A DNA stretch of 64,000 bases, from NCBI RefSeq assembly GCF_009829325.1, contig NZ_VUOS01000026.1, positions 62,001 through 126,000 of the forward strand. The letters are read 5' to 3'. Of this stretch, positions 37,087 through 46,547 are shown one piece after another (positions within the stretch are counted from its first letter, which is position 1; each line of letters begins with the position of its first letter). The notes under the pieces are model-generated. The model was given only the letters and a program-made list of their open reading frames with translations, had not been told where the DNA came from and did no database searches. A program made the translations under genes and the position numbers. This DNA is from Nocardia sp. CY41 (GTDB lineage Bacteria > Actinomycetota > Actinomycetes > Mycobacteriales > Mycobacteriaceae).

Positions 37087-38388
37087 TCAGCCGCCGGCCG
37101 GAACTGCACTGCTCTCGCGAACGCTCTCGCCGTGGGAAGCGGCGGCCGCCAGCGCGGAAGTGGCTCGCCGGTCCCCGTTTTCGCCGGATTGCCCAGACGT
37201 GTTGTGGCACAGGCGTGCCACGGACCACACGGTCGTATACAGCAGCAGGCCGTTGCGCACTGTCAGAACCAGTACTCCCGGCCAGCTTCCGGTGGCCACC
37301 CGGTCGTAGACGAACGGAAATTCCACCTGGCTCAGCAGCGCCGTCGCCAGCACCATCAACAGCACAGGCCGTTGCGTGGTGCGCGGGTCGAGCGCGCAGA
37401 CCGCGGCCACCGCCACGGCCCAGACCAGGTATTGCGGGCTGAGTACCCGGCTGGTCACCAAGGCGATCAACACCGCGGCCAATGCCAGATCCGCTGCCGG
37501 AGGCCGCATGCGCCACCAGATGACCAGCAACACCGCGCCGCCGAGGATCGTGGCGCCCACGCAGCCGCGAGCCACGACCGACACCGCGGGCCCGACCAAC
37601 TCTTCTGCCCCGTATCGATGCACGATGGTCCAACCGCTGTGCAACAACCGGGCAATCAAAAGTGGTGTGACGGCGACAGATTCGATCTGCAGGCCGCGCT
37701 TCGACTGGAACTCCAGAAATGACCACGCACCGGGAGCCCATGCTGTCAGTACTACGGCCGCCACCGCACCGACACCGATCGTCGCCGCACTCACGCGCCC
37801 GAGCGCCCGCCGCCGCAAACCCAGCACGACCACCACCGGCCACATTTTCAGCAGCACACCCGCGGCAGCGGCCGCGCCTGCCGCGGCGGGGCGGCGCGTC
37901 GACCACAGCAGTGCCGCCACCGCGGCCGCGGCCACTATCAGGTCGAATCGTCCGTAACAGACCCGCCCCAGCAACGCCACACCGATGGTCCATAGCCAGG
38001 GCCCGGCCTGCGCCGTGGCCGAGTGCTCACCCCGCGCGGCCCGGAGCAGCAAGCCGAGCACGCTCGCGTCCGCCGCGGCGACCAGCGCGAAGAACAACCA
38101 GTTGTATCCGAACCCGCCACCGAGCAGCCAGGGCACCGCCAGCAACGCGCCCGCTCCGGGCGGGTACTGCCACCGCTCGTCGTCCAGGGGAAAGACGTTG
38201 TGTTCCACGATGAGCTGGGCCCATTCGCGGTAGAGCGTCAAGTCCGCGGCCGAAGCGTCCCAAATGCTGTGCGGCAGTGCGGTCGCTCCCGTGAACACCA
38301 CCATCAGTATGCGGGTGACCGCCCACACCGACCACAATTTCGATACCGACGACAGTCCGCGCACAAGGCAGCCTAACCGTCGCGACAT
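37087..38388 (-). CDS. GT87-family (DUF2029) polyprenol-dependent mannosyltransferase-like protein
   Basis: 433 aa, polytopic (about ten hydrophobic helices), with the GT-C style loop after the first helix (HSIWDASAADLTLYREWAQ, then FPLDDERWQYPPGA). These match actinobacterial GT87 proteins that transfer mannose to cell-envelope glycolipids from polyprenyl-phosphate-mannose. The C-terminal tail is hydrophilic. I start at the ATG at 38388 with GGACGG upstream; a longer start at 38466 is possible. Acceptor unknown. Confidence 0.72.
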   Translation of the reverse strand: MSRRLGCLVRGLSSVSKLWSVWAVTRILMVVFTGATALPHSIWDASAADLTLYREWAQLIVEHNVFPLDDERWQYPPGAGALLAVPWLLGGGFGYNWLFFALVAAADASVLGLLLRAARGEHSATAQAGPWLWTIGVALLGRVCYGRFDLIVAAAAVAALLWSTRRPAAAGAAAAAGVLLKMWPVVVVLGLRRRALGRVSAATIGVGAVAAVVLTAWAPGAWSFLEFQSKRGLQIESVAVTPLLIARLLHSGWTIVHRYGAEELVGPAVSVVARGCVGATILGGAVLLVIWWRMRPPAADLALAAVLIALVTSRVLSPQYLVWAVAVAAVCALDPRTTQRPVLLMVLATALLSQVEFPFVYDRVATGSWPGVLVLTVRNGLLLYTTVWSVARLCHNTSGQSGENGDRRATSALAAAASHGESVRESSAVPAGG

Positions 38389-38476
38389 CTGTCCGTCCTG
38401 CGGCCCGGCCCGGACCAAACATGTAGCGTCGGAATCGGATTCGCCGTCTTCCCGTGGGAAGTGCACGGCCGGGAGG

Positions 38477-39307
38477 TCAGGGGGCGATCGGCTGGAACGG
38501 ACGCGTTTCGTCGTGGCCGAGGCGGACGACGCCGGCCGAGGATTCCTCGACCTCGTTCCACGCCCCGGGCAGGTCGCGCAGCGGCTCGGAGACCACGAAG
38601 CGGGCGTCCTCGCCCAGCTCGCGCAACGCTTGCACCTCCGGATGCAGCGCGCGCACCTTCGCGACGTCGTTGGAGTAGTACAGCGACCGCGACCGCCGTT
38701 CGGTGGAATATCGGAAGAACCACATCGAGTCGCCGTCGGTGGTCGCGACCGTCATCTGCACCGGGGCGTCGACCTGGTGGGCGCGGGCGACTTCTTCGAC
38801 GAAGCCGACCGCGCGGGCGACCGCGGTGAACGGGTCCTCGACGAGCCCGAAGGTCAGCGCCAGGAAGAAGAGCACTTCGGAATCCGTCGAACCTTCGATG
38901 TCGGCGAACAAGGCAGGCTCGACCGCCGTCACCAGATCGCGCTTGAACTGGTGGAAACCCAGCACCGATCCGTTGTGCATCCACAACCAATGCCCGTGCC
39001 GGAACGGGTGACAGTTGCTGCGTTGCACCGCCGTTCCGGTCGACGCGCGCACGTGCGCGAAGAACAGCCGCGTGCGCACCTGCGCCGCGACCTCCCGCAG
39101 GTTGCGGTCGTTCCACGCCGGTTCGATGTCCTTGAACACCGCGGGGCGCGGACCTTCGCCATACCACCCGATCCCGAACCCGTCACCGTTCGTGGTCGTC
39201 GCCCCGAGCCGGGAGTGCAAGCTCTGATCGATCAACGAGTGCACCGGCCGGAACAAAAGGTCCTCGGCCAGGATCGGCTCCCCGGAATAAGCCATCCACC
39301 TGCACAT
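38477..39307 (-). CDS. class II glutamine amidotransferase
   Basis: 276 aa. The start at 39307 leaves Cys2 as the N-terminal nucleophile after methionine removal (MCRWMAYSG), which decides the start choice. NTN-hydrolase features follow: NGDGFGIGWYG, FAHVRASTG, NCHPFRHGHWLWMHNG and STDSEVLF. It resembles YafJ/EgtC-type amidohydrolases. EgtC makes ergothioneine, but no egt genes are near, so a generic amidohydrolase is the safer reading. It lies 88 nt upstream of the GT87 gene. Confidence 0.85.
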   Translation of the reverse strand: MCRWMAYSGEPILAEDLLFRPVHSLIDQSLHSRLGATTTNGDGFGIGWYGEGPRPAVFKDIEPAWNDRNLREVAAQVRTRLFFAHVRASTGTAVQRSNCHPFRHGHWLWMHNGSVLGFHQFKRDLVTAVEPALFADIEGSTDSEVLFFLALTFGLVEDPFTAVARAVGFVEEVARAHQVDAPVQMTVATTDGDSMWFFRYSTERRSRSLYYSNDVAKVRALHPEVQALRELGEDARFVVSEPLRDLPGAWNEVEESSAGVVRLGHDETRPFQPIAP

Positions 39308-39355
39308 ACATCGATTGAAGCAAAGTGACCGAGGTTCGGCCACACCTCTCGGGCG

Positions 39356-40405
39356 TCACGCCGGATACGAACGGGTTTCGGTGGCCTTCACCGCGGCCCA
39401 CAGTCGCTGCCCCGGATGCAGGTGCAATTCGGCCACCGTGGCCGGCGTGATGTCGGCGAGAACAGGTGGCGCCCCGTCCAGACGAATGCGCGTGATGTGC
39501 GCGTGCTGCTCGATCCCGGTGATGGTGACCGGCCAGCTGTTGCGGGGGCTGCCGACGGGTTGCTGCGGGTGCAGGCTCACCGCATTGGGGCTGAATGCCA
39601 CGTGGACGCGACCCTGCGTGGGTTCGGCGAGGGTGATGCTGCCGCCGCCGTCCAGATCGACGCTCGTACCCCGCGCGCTGCCGCGGTAGAGATTGAGGCC
39701 CATCAGGGTGGCCACGTAATCCGAGCGGGGCCTCGCCGCCACTTGCGCCGGCGGACCCTGCTGGACGATCGCGCCGTCCTCGAGGATGACAAGCCGGTCG
39801 GCGAGGACCATGGCGTCGAGCGGGTCATGGGTGACCAGGACGGTGTGGCCAGGGTAATCGCGCAAATGGTGAGCGAGGTCCGAGCGCACTTGAACTCTGG
39901 TGCCCGCGTCCAGGGCGGCGAGCGGTTCGTCGAGCAGCAACAGTTGTGGTTCGATGGCCAGCGCGCGGGCCAGTGCCACCCGCTGGGCCTGCCCGCCCGA
40001 CAGCGCCCGGGGTTTGTGCTGTGCGTAATCCGCCAGTCCGACACGCGTGAGCCATCGGGCGGCGCGCTCCCGCGCGGTGGCGCGGCGATATCCGCGGGCG
40101 CGCAGGCCGAAGGCGACGTTCTCCAACGCCGTCAGGTGCCCGAACAGCAGATAGTCCTGGAACACGACGCCGACCTGCCTGCGTTCGGCGGGCACGAACG
40201 CCGACGGTGGCGCATCCCAGGTGACGTCGTCCAGCCGGATATGCCCGGCCGTCAGTGCGATCAGCCCCGCCAGGGCACGCAAAGCCGTGGTCTTGCCCGC
40301 CCCGTTGGGTCCCAGCAAGGCGACCACTTCGCCCGGTGCGGCGTGCAGCGGCAACTCGAGCGCGAAACGTCCACGCTGGATGCGCAGATCGGCCGCCAAA
40401 CTCAC
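39356..40405 (-). CDS. modC: molybdate ABC transporter ATP-binding protein
   Basis: 349 aa. ABC motifs: Walker A GPNGAGKTT, a Q-loop in VVFQDYLLFG, signature LSGGQAQR, Walker B LLLLDEP, H-loop VTHDP. The C-terminal 70 residues form a Mop/TOBE-like domain (VTITGIEQHAHITRIRLDG, VAELHLHPGQRLWAAVKATE) that binds molybdate in this family. GTG start overlaps the modB stop by 4 nt. Last gene of the regulator-modABC operon. Confidence 0.92.
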   Translation of the reverse strand: MSLAADLRIQRGRFALELPLHAAPGEVVALLGPNGAGKTTALRALAGLIALTAGHIRLDDVTWDAPPSAFVPAERRQVGVVFQDYLLFGHLTALENVAFGLRARGYRRATARERAARWLTRVGLADYAQHKPRALSGGQAQRVALARALAIEPQLLLLDEPLAALDAGTRVQVRSDLAHHLRDYPGHTVLVTHDPLDAMVLADRLVILEDGAIVQQGPPAQVAARPRSDYVATLMGLNLYRGSARGTSVDLDGGGSITLAEPTQGRVHVAFSPNAVSLHPQQPVGSPRNSWPVTITGIEQHAHITRIRLDGAPPVLADITPATVAELHLHPGQRLWAAVKATETRSYPA

Positions 40406-41214
40406 ATCGCCCCCCGTATCCAGCGTTCGCGCATCGCGACCAGCACCGCGACCGAGACGGCGAGCAGCACCAGGCTGAGCACGATCGCGGCGTCCGGGTC
40501 GGTCTCCAGCGCGAGATAGACCGCCAGCGGCATGGTGGTCGTGCGGCCGGGGAAGTTGCCTGCGAACGTGATCGTGGCGCCGAACTCGCCGAGCGCACGC
40601 GCCCAGCACAGCACCGCGCCCGCCACCACGCCGGGCAGGACCGAAGGCAACGTCACCCGGCGAAACGCGTACCACCGGGTGGCGCCGAGCGTGGCTGCCG
40701 CTTCCTCGAAGCGCGGATCGGCCGCCCGCAGCGCTCCTTCGACGGAGATCACCAGGAAGGGCATGGCCACGAACGCTTCGGCCACGATCACACCGGCGGT
40801 GGTGAACGGCAGGGAGACACCCGTCCATTCGTAGAGGTACTGCCCGATCAGCCCACGCCGGCCGAGGACCAGCAGCAACGCGACACCGCCGACCACCGGC
40901 GGCAACACCAGCGGCACGGTGACCAAGGCGCGGATCAGCCCGCGCCCCGGCAGTGCGGCGCGCGCGAGCACCCAGGCCAGGGGAATGCCCAGAATCAGGC
41001 AGATCGCTGTGGCCGCGGTGGCGCACACCAATGAGAGCCGCAGCGCTCGACCGACTTCGGCACTGAACAGCCGATCCGGCATGGTCGCCCACGGCGTCCG
41101 CCAGAGCAGCCCGATCAGGGGCACGAGGAGGAACGCCAGCCCGCAGACGGCGGGCAGCATCAGCGCGACCGGTCGCCGTCCGAGTACCGCCCGCCGCCGC
41201 GAAGGCGCGATCAC
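40402..41214 (-). CDS. modB: molybdate ABC transporter permease
   Basis: 270 aa with five to six membrane helices and the ABC permease EAA loop EEAAATLGATRWYAFRRVTLP followed by PGVVAGAVLCWARALGEFGATI, typical of ModB. GTG start overlaps the modA TGA by 4 nt. It forms the membrane channel with ModC. Confidence 0.92.
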   Translation of the reverse strand: MIAPSRRRAVLGRRPVALMLPAVCGLAFLLVPLIGLLWRTPWATMPDRLFSAEVGRALRLSLVCATAATAICLILGIPLAWVLARAALPGRGLIRALVTVPLVLPPVVGGVALLLVLGRRGLIGQYLYEWTGVSLPFTTAGVIVAEAFVAMPFLVISVEGALRAADPRFEEAAATLGATRWYAFRRVTLPSVLPGVVAGAVLCWARALGEFGATITFAGNFPGRTTTMPLAVYLALETDPDAAIVLSLVLLAVSVAVLVAMRERWIRGAM

Positions 41215-41990
41215 GGGGTGTCGAATCCCGCCGCGGCGAAGACCGACTCGGCCTTTTCCGAGGTCACGAAGTCGACGAAGGCCGCGGCGGCCGCCGCGTT
41301 CGGGGCGTGCGCCAGTGGCGCGACCGGGTAGTCGTTGATCGCCGCGGCCGATTCCGGGAAGTCGATGCCCTCGACCTTGCCGCCCGCGGCGCGGACGTCG
41401 GTGCGATACACGAGCGCGGCGTCCACCTCCCCGAGCGTGACCTTGGTCAGCACCGCCTTGACGTCCTGCTCGCGGGTATCGGGCTGCGGAGTGATGCCCG
41501 CGGTCTCGAACACCGTCTGGGCCGCGGCGCCGCAGGGCACCTGCTCCGCGCACAACGCGAGCTTGGGCTCGGTCTTGCCGAAATCGGCCAACCCGGTGAT
41601 GTGCCCCGGATTGCCCTTCGGGACCGCGATCTCGAGCCGGTTGCGCACGAAGGTCACCGGCGCGGTCGTGACCTCGCCCTTGTCGCGCACCTGCTGCATG
41701 TTTTTCGGAGCGGCCGAGGCGAACACGTCGGCGGGTGCGCCTTGGATGATCTGTCGAGCGAGTGCGGAACTCGCGCCGAAGCTGTAGACCACCTCGACAC
41801 CCGGGTGCGCGGCCTCGAACTGCTTGCCCAGCTCGCCGAACGTCTCGGTGAGCGACGCCGCGGCGAACACGGTCACCGTGCCCGACACGTGCTGTCCGTC
41901 GGCGTGCTCGGTCGTGTCCGTCGCGCCGCAGCCCGTCGGGGTCACGACAGCCAGCACGGTCGCGGTCGCGACACCCAACTTGCGAAACAT
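41211..41990 (-). CDS. modA: molybdate-binding lipoprotein
   Basis: 259 aa from the ATG at 41990; a GTG (41996) and a TTG (42005, overlapping the regulator's stop) are alternatives. A signal peptide ends in a lipobox PTGC. The mature part is ModA-like: VTVFAAASLTETFGELG, YSFGASSALARQI, GAPADVFASA and the late NDYPVAPLAHA. It captures molybdate or tungstate outside the membrane. First transporter gene after the HTH-TOBE regulator. Confidence 0.92.
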   Translation of the reverse strand: MFRKLGVATATVLAVVTPTGCGATDTTEHADGQHVSGTVTVFAAASLTETFGELGKQFEAAHPGVEVVYSFGASSALARQIIQGAPADVFASAAPKNMQQVRDKGEVTTAPVTFVRNRLEIAVPKGNPGHITGLADFGKTEPKLALCAEQVPCGAAAQTVFETAGITPQPDTREQDVKAVLTKVTLGEVDAALVYRTDVRAAGGKVEGIDFPESAAAINDYPVAPLAHAPNAAAAAAFVDFVTSEKAESVFAAAGFDTP

Positions 41991-42001
41991 TGCCACTCTC
42001 G

Positions 42002-42400
42002 TCAACTTTCCGGTATCTCCACGACGACGTGCGTGGACTTCACCGACGCGACAGCGACGCTGCCGACTTCCAGGCCGAGCTCGTCGACCGATTCCCGGCT
42101 CAGCAGCGACACCAGCCGGAACGGTCCGGCCTGCATCTCCACCTGCGCCATCACCGTGTCCTTCACCACCCGGGTCACGATTCCGCGCATCCGATTGCGG
42201 GCCGACGCGGCCACCGTCGCACCGGGCGCGGGCGCCTCGGCATTGGCCCGCAGGAATTCGGCGAGGTCACGGCCCCCGACTCCTTTGCGGCCGTTGTCGA
42301 GCTGCGTCGCGGTGAGACGGCCCTGATCAATCCATCGACGCACCGTGTCGTCGCTGACGCCCAGCAACGCGGCCGCTTCACTGATCCGTAGATTCGACAC
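42002..42400 (-). CDS. HTH-TOBE molybdate-responsive regulator
   Basis: 132 aa from the GTG at 42400 (an ATG at 42412 is possible). An excisionase/MerR-like helix-turn-helix (LRISEAAALLGVSDDTVRRWIDQGRL) is followed by a Mop/TOBE domain (ARNRMRGIVTRVVKDTVMAQVEMQAGP, ending VASVKSTHVVVEI). This actinobacterial architecture stands in for ModE; molybdate binding to the TOBE part should modulate DNA binding. It leads the mod operon. The palindrome at 42488-42509 is a candidate site. Confidence 0.85.
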   Translation of the reverse strand: MSNLRISEAAALLGVSDDTVRRWIDQGRLTATQLDNGRKGVGGRDLAEFLRANAEAPAPGATVAASARNRMRGIVTRVVKDTVMAQVEMQAGPFRLVSLLSRESVDELGLEVGSVAVASVKSTHVVVEIPES

Positions 42401-42487
42401 GATCCACAGCATATTGCCGCATTCGCGGCGATGAAAGCCGGGACCAACCGCGATTCCGGATACCCGCACTCTCCGTCGAACGAATCG

Positions 42488-42509
42488 TCCCGACCCGATA
42501 CGGTCGGGA
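42488..42509. promoter_or_regulatory. inverted repeat between the mod operon and the PucR gene
   Basis: TCCCGACC and GGTCGGGA are perfect 8-bp arms around CGATAC. It lies 88 nt upstream of the mod regulator and 56 nt upstream of the PucR gene, so it could serve either divergent transcript. Confidence 0.5.
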
Positions 42510-42564
42510 TATGCCGCCGCCTGCGCAGTCGTGGGCACGGCCGACGAGAAGGGCTCCGAGCGAC

Positions 42565-43761
42565 ATGTCGACATCGAACAAGGCGATCCCGGCAACGTGC
42601 ACACAGGAGTTGGTAGGCGCCTGTCGTGCGGAGATTCCGGCTCTGACCGAGCGGCTGATAGCGGAGATCTTCACCGACAACCCGGAATGGACCGATTACT
42701 CGACGGTCGCCCGCGCCGACCTGGTCGACGGCTGCCGCCGGTACGTGACCCGCATCCTCGACCTGCTGGACTCTCCGACGACCGCGTTCGACGACGAAGT
42801 CGCCGCGTCCATCGGCCGCCGCCGCGCCGAACAGGGTGTACCGCTCGAAGCCATGCTCCGCACCTTCCGGCTCGGCGGCCGCATCGTGTGGGAGGTCCTG
42901 CTCGACAAGGCGGACGAACTCGCCCCGGGCGCGATTCGTGCGGTCGGCACCGCGTTGTGGGCGGTGATCGACGGATTGTCCTCGTCGCTGGTCACCTCCT
43001 ACCGCCGCACCGAACTCGAACAGTTGCGCAGCGACGAACGCCGCCGCCACGCTCTGCTCGAGGACCTACTCGCCGGCCGCGCCCACGACACGACCTTCGC
43101 CACGCGCGCCGCCCGTGAGCTGAACCTTCCGGTCGCCAGCGCCTACCTCGTCGTCGTGGCCGACGGCGGCGCAGAGGCGGTGCACACCGGCACGGAAGCC
43201 GCGTTGGCAGCGATCGGCATCCGGTCGGTGTGGCACGATCGCGTCGACTCGACGGTGGGGCTGATAGCGGTCGAGCGCCACGACGTCGCCGCGGTGTTAC
43301 GACGAATCGAACCGCGCATCCGCGGACGCGCGGGCGCCTCTCCCGCGGTGAGCGGGCTCGCGCAGGTCGGCACGGCGCACGGCTGGGCACTGCTGACCTT
43401 GCAGACCTTGCCCCCCGACACGACGGGACTCGTACCGCTGCATCAGCGCTTCCAGCACGCGCTGCTCCTGCGCTCGACCGACCTGACCGACATGCTGGTC
43501 GCGCACACGCTCGGTCCGATCCTGGCCTTGGCCGCCGCCGAGCGCAGGACGCTGCTGAACACCCTGGCTGCCTGGCTGGCGCACGACTGCTCCGCCGCCC
43601 ATGCCGCGGCGCGACTGCACTGCCATCGCAACACCGTCATCAATCGACTCCACCGCGTCTCGACCCTGCTCGGCCGCCCACTCGAAGGCCGGCGCAACTA
43701 TGTGGAACTGTCCCTGGCGCTGGCCGCGCTCGACCTCGTCGAGGCACCGGACAGAGCCTGA
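42565..43761 (+). CDS. PucR-family transcriptional regulator
   Basis: 398 aa. The C-terminal PucR helix-turn-helix is clear (AARLHCHRNTVINRLHRVSTLLG). The middle is the GGDEF-like cryptic domain of this family and the N-terminal third is helical (RsbRD-type, with RRRAEQGVPLEAMLRTFRLGGR). It precedes the dehydrogenase operon in the same orientation by 167 nt, and may activate it in the presence of the substrate or an intermediate. A longer start at 42511 is possible but less likely. Confidence 0.82.
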   Translation: MSTSNKAIPATCTQELVGACRAEIPALTERLIAEIFTDNPEWTDYSTVARADLVDGCRRYVTRILDLLDSPTTAFDDEVAASIGRRRAEQGVPLEAMLRTFRLGGRIVWEVLLDKADELAPGAIRAVGTALWAVIDGLSSSLVTSYRRTELEQLRSDERRRHALLEDLLAGRAHDTTFATRAARELNLPVASAYLVVVADGGAEAVHTGTEAALAAIGIRSVWHDRVDSTVGLIAVERHDVAAVLRRIEPRIRGRAGASPAVSGLAQVGTAHGWALLTLQTLPPDTTGLVPLHQRFQHALLLRSTDLTDMLVAHTLGPILALAAAERRTLLNTLAAWLAHDCSAAHAAARLHCHRNTVINRLHRVSTLLGRPLEGRRNYVELSLALAALDLVEAPDRA

Positions 43762-43928
43762 TCCCACGGCACAGGCCGCACCCGATTGGGCTCAGCGCCC
43801 AATTCGACAAACGCACTACTGGGCTTGGTGGCGATTGTTTGTGCACTCCGCTACGGCAACACTCGATAGCGATGATCCACCCCACAACCGGCGGTGGATC
43901 TGATCATCGAGGACGAGGAGCACCACGA

Positions 43929-45380
43929 GTGCCGGATTTCGATCTACTGGTGGTCGGCGGCGGCCCGGGCGGATACGTCGCGGCCATCCGCGCGGCCCAA
44001 CGCGGCCTGCGCGTCGGTTTGGTGGAGAAGGAACGCCCGGGCGGAGTCTGCCTGAACTGGGGCTGCATTCCGACCAAAGCGATGCTGCGCTCGGCGGAGA
44101 TCTTCCAGACACTCGCCACCGCAGCCGATTTCGGCGTCTACGCCGACAACCTACGCTATGACTTCGCCGCGGTGCGCCAGCGCAAGGACGGCATCGTCAA
44201 GCAACTCACCGACGGTGTGGCGAGCCTGCTCGCCGCGAACGGTGTCACGGTCATCGAGGGGCACGCCCGCTTCACCGGCCCGACCGGTGTCGAAGTGTTC
44301 GAGGCGGGTCGATCGCCGATCTTCCCCGGCGGCCCCCGCTATGCCGCCGCGCCGACCGCGACCGCCACCCGCACGATCAGCGCGAAGGACGTGATCATCG
44401 CGACCGGATCGGTGCCTGCGCGGCTGCCGATTCCGGGCGCGGACCTGCCGGGCGTCATCACCTCCGACGGCGCGTTCGGGCTGACCGAGGTGCCCGCACG
44501 ACTGGTCGTCATCGGCGGCAGCGCGGTCGGCGCGGAATGGGCCAGCCTGTTCGCGAGTTTCGGCTCTCAGGTCACCATCGTCGAGATGCAGGACACCCTG
44601 GTCCCGCTCGAGGACGACGATGTGGGCGCCGCCCTGGGGCGGTCGTTCACCAAGCGGGGCATCACCGTGCTCACCGGTTCCACGGTCGAGTCCATCGCGC
44701 AGACCGACGTGCTGCGCGTCAGCGTGGCAGGCGAGCACGCGCGAGAACTCGACGCGGACGTGGTGCTCGTCGGCGTCGGGCGCCGCCCCAACACCGCCGA
44801 CCTCGGCTTGGACATCGCGGGAATAAGCACCGACGCTCGCGGTTTCATCCCCGTCGATGAACAGCTGCGTACCGGAGTCCAGCACGTCTACGCCATCGGA
44901 GACGTCACCGGGCGCGCCCTGCTCGCACACGTCGCCTCGCATCAGGGGCTCACCGCCGCCGATGTGATCGCCGGCCACCCGGCGCACATCGACTACACCG
45001 TGATACCCGCCGCCACCTTCACCCACCCCGAGATCGCCGGCGTCGGTTTCACCGAGGCGAAGGCCCGCGCCGCCGGGCACGACGTCGTCACCGTGCGGTT
45101 CCCCTTCGCGGCACTCGGCCGGGCCCAGACCTTCGGCGACACCGAAGGTTTCGTCAAAATCGTTGCCGGGCGGCGGCATCGCGAAGTGCTCGGCGTGCAC
45201 ATCATCGGACCGTCGGCCAGTGACCTGATCACCGAAGGCGCACTGGCCATTTCGCTGGAGGCGACCCTCGACGAACTCGCCGACACCATCCATGCCCACC
45301 CCACCCTCGGCGAGATCGGCATGGAGGCGGCCTTGGCCGGACTCGGACTGCCTGTGCACATCGCGCCCAGGAAGCGTTGA
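43929..45380 (+). CDS. lpdA: dihydrolipoyl dehydrogenase (E3)
   Basis: 483 aa. FAD-binding GGGPGGYVAAIRAA, redox pair GVCLNWGCIP (C-x4-C), NAD-binding VVIGGSAVGAEWAS, second FAD motif YAIGDVTG, and the C-terminal dimer interface HAHPTLGEIGMEAA with the catalytic His-Glu. It reoxidises the lipoyl groups of the E2 below. The GTG start has GAGGAG about 9 nt upstream. First gene of a four-gene operon in the order E3-E1alpha-E1beta-E2. Confidence 0.93.
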   Translation: MPDFDLLVVGGGPGGYVAAIRAAQRGLRVGLVEKERPGGVCLNWGCIPTKAMLRSAEIFQTLATAADFGVYADNLRYDFAAVRQRKDGIVKQLTDGVASLLAANGVTVIEGHARFTGPTGVEVFEAGRSPIFPGGPRYAAAPTATATRTISAKDVIIATGSVPARLPIPGADLPGVITSDGAFGLTEVPARLVVIGGSAVGAEWASLFASFGSQVTIVEMQDTLVPLEDDDVGAALGRSFTKRGITVLTGSTVESIAQTDVLRVSVAGEHARELDADVVLVGVGRRPNTADLGLDIAGISTDARGFIPVDEQLRTGVQHVYAIGDVTGRALLAHVASHQGLTAADVIAGHPAHIDYTVIPAATFTHPEIAGVGFTEAKARAAGHDVVTVRFPFAALGRAQTFGDTEGFVKIVAGRRHREVLGVHIIGPSASDLITEGALAISLEATLDELADTIHAHPTLGEIGMEAALAGLGLPVHIAPRKR

Positions 45381-45391
45381 GGAGACCTGCC

Positions 45392-46537
45392 GTGACCACC
45401 AGCACCACCTCTCGCAAACCGAGCCGCAAGACGACGCGGCCCGAGGCCGCACAGTCCTCCGCACCGAGCCGGACGAACGGCGGCGCCGCGCAAACCTCGA
45501 TGGATCAGGCCGACGTACGCCTCGCTGCGGAGGATCCCGATACGCTGCGCGGGCTGTACCGCGACATGCTGTTCGTGCGCCGCTTCGAGGAGCGCACCGC
45601 GCAGAGCTACCAGCAAGCCAAGATCGGCGGATACTGCCATCTCAACCTGGGTGAAGAGGCCACGGTGGTCGGGCTCGGCGCGGCCATGCGACCCACCGAC
45701 TATTTGTTCACCAACTACCGCGAGCACGGCTACGCGCTGGCCAAAGGCATCGAGCCGGGCCGGGTCATGGCGGAACTGTACGGCCGTTCCACCGGCACCT
45801 CCAAGGGCTGGGGCGGTTCCATGCACATGTACGACACCGCGACCCGCCTGCTCGGCGGTTACGCCATCGTCGGCGGTCAGGTTCCGCTGGCCGTCGGCGC
45901 GGCACTGGCCATCGACTACCGCGGCGACGACGACGTGGTGGTGTGCCAGATGGGCGAGGGCACGACGAACATCGGCGCGTTCCACGAGTCGCTGAACATC
46001 GCGGCCCTGTGGAACCTGCCGGTGGTGTTCCTGGTGATCAACAACCAGACCGGCATGGGCACCACGGTCGAACGCTCCTCCGCCGAACCGGACCTGTGGA
46101 AGCGTGCCGCCGCCTACCGCATGCGTGGCGAGCGCGTGGACGGCACCGATGTCCTCGCCGTCCGCGAGGTGGCCGGTGAGCTGATCGAAACCGCGCGGCG
46201 GGAGCGGAAACCCGCGCTGCTCGAAGCGGTCAGTCACCGTCTCAAGGGGCATTCCGTGGTCGACCCGGCGAAATATCGCACCGAGGAAGCGGTGGCGACC
46301 GCCCGGAGCAACGATCCCGTCGACCGCTGGCGTGAGGTGCTGCTGGCCGCCGGTGTGCTGAACGATCAGACCGTGGGCGCGGTCGAAGCCGAGGTGGCCG
46401 CCGCGGTCGCCGCCGCGGTCGAATTCGCCGATTCCAGCCCGCATCCGGAGCCGTCGAGCCTGTTCGACTTCACCTACGCGACGCCCGTGGCGGGCGACTC
46501 GCGCCGCCTGCCCGCCGACCCGCTCTTCACCGCTTAA
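45392..46537 (+). CDS. 2-oxoacid (pyruvate/acetoin) dehydrogenase E1 alpha subunit
   Basis: 381 aa. After a Ser/Thr-rich 40-residue leader the E1 alpha fold starts (LRGLYRDMLFVRRFEER). The thiamine-diphosphate motif runs from QMGEGTTNIGAFHES to VFLVINN, and the phosphorylation-loop region RMRGERVDGTD is present. It decarboxylates the substrate with the beta subunit. The choice between pyruvate, acetoin and branched-chain 2-oxoacids is not certain. The leader is longer than usual. GAGGAG precedes the GTG. Confidence 0.88.
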   Translation: MTTSTTSRKPSRKTTRPEAAQSSAPSRTNGGAAQTSMDQADVRLAAEDPDTLRGLYRDMLFVRRFEERTAQSYQQAKIGGYCHLNLGEEATVVGLGAAMRPTDYLFTNYREHGYALAKGIEPGRVMAELYGRSTGTSKGWGGSMHMYDTATRLLGGYAIVGGQVPLAVGAALAIDYRGDDDVVVCQMGEGTTNIGAFHESLNIAALWNLPVVFLVINNQTGMGTTVERSSAEPDLWKRAAAYRMRGERVDGTDVLAVREVAGELIETARRERKPALLEAVSHRLKGHSVVDPAKYRTEEAVATARSNDPVDRWREVLLAAGVLNDQTVGAVEAEVAAAVAAAVEFADSSPHPEPSSLFDFTYATPVAGDSRRLPADPLFTA

Positions 46538-46547
46538 GGAGCCCACC

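Noticed and set aside
38477..39307. Naming the glutamine amidotransferase egtC
   Set aside because: No other ergothioneine genes are nearby, and the fold is shared by several amidohydrolases.
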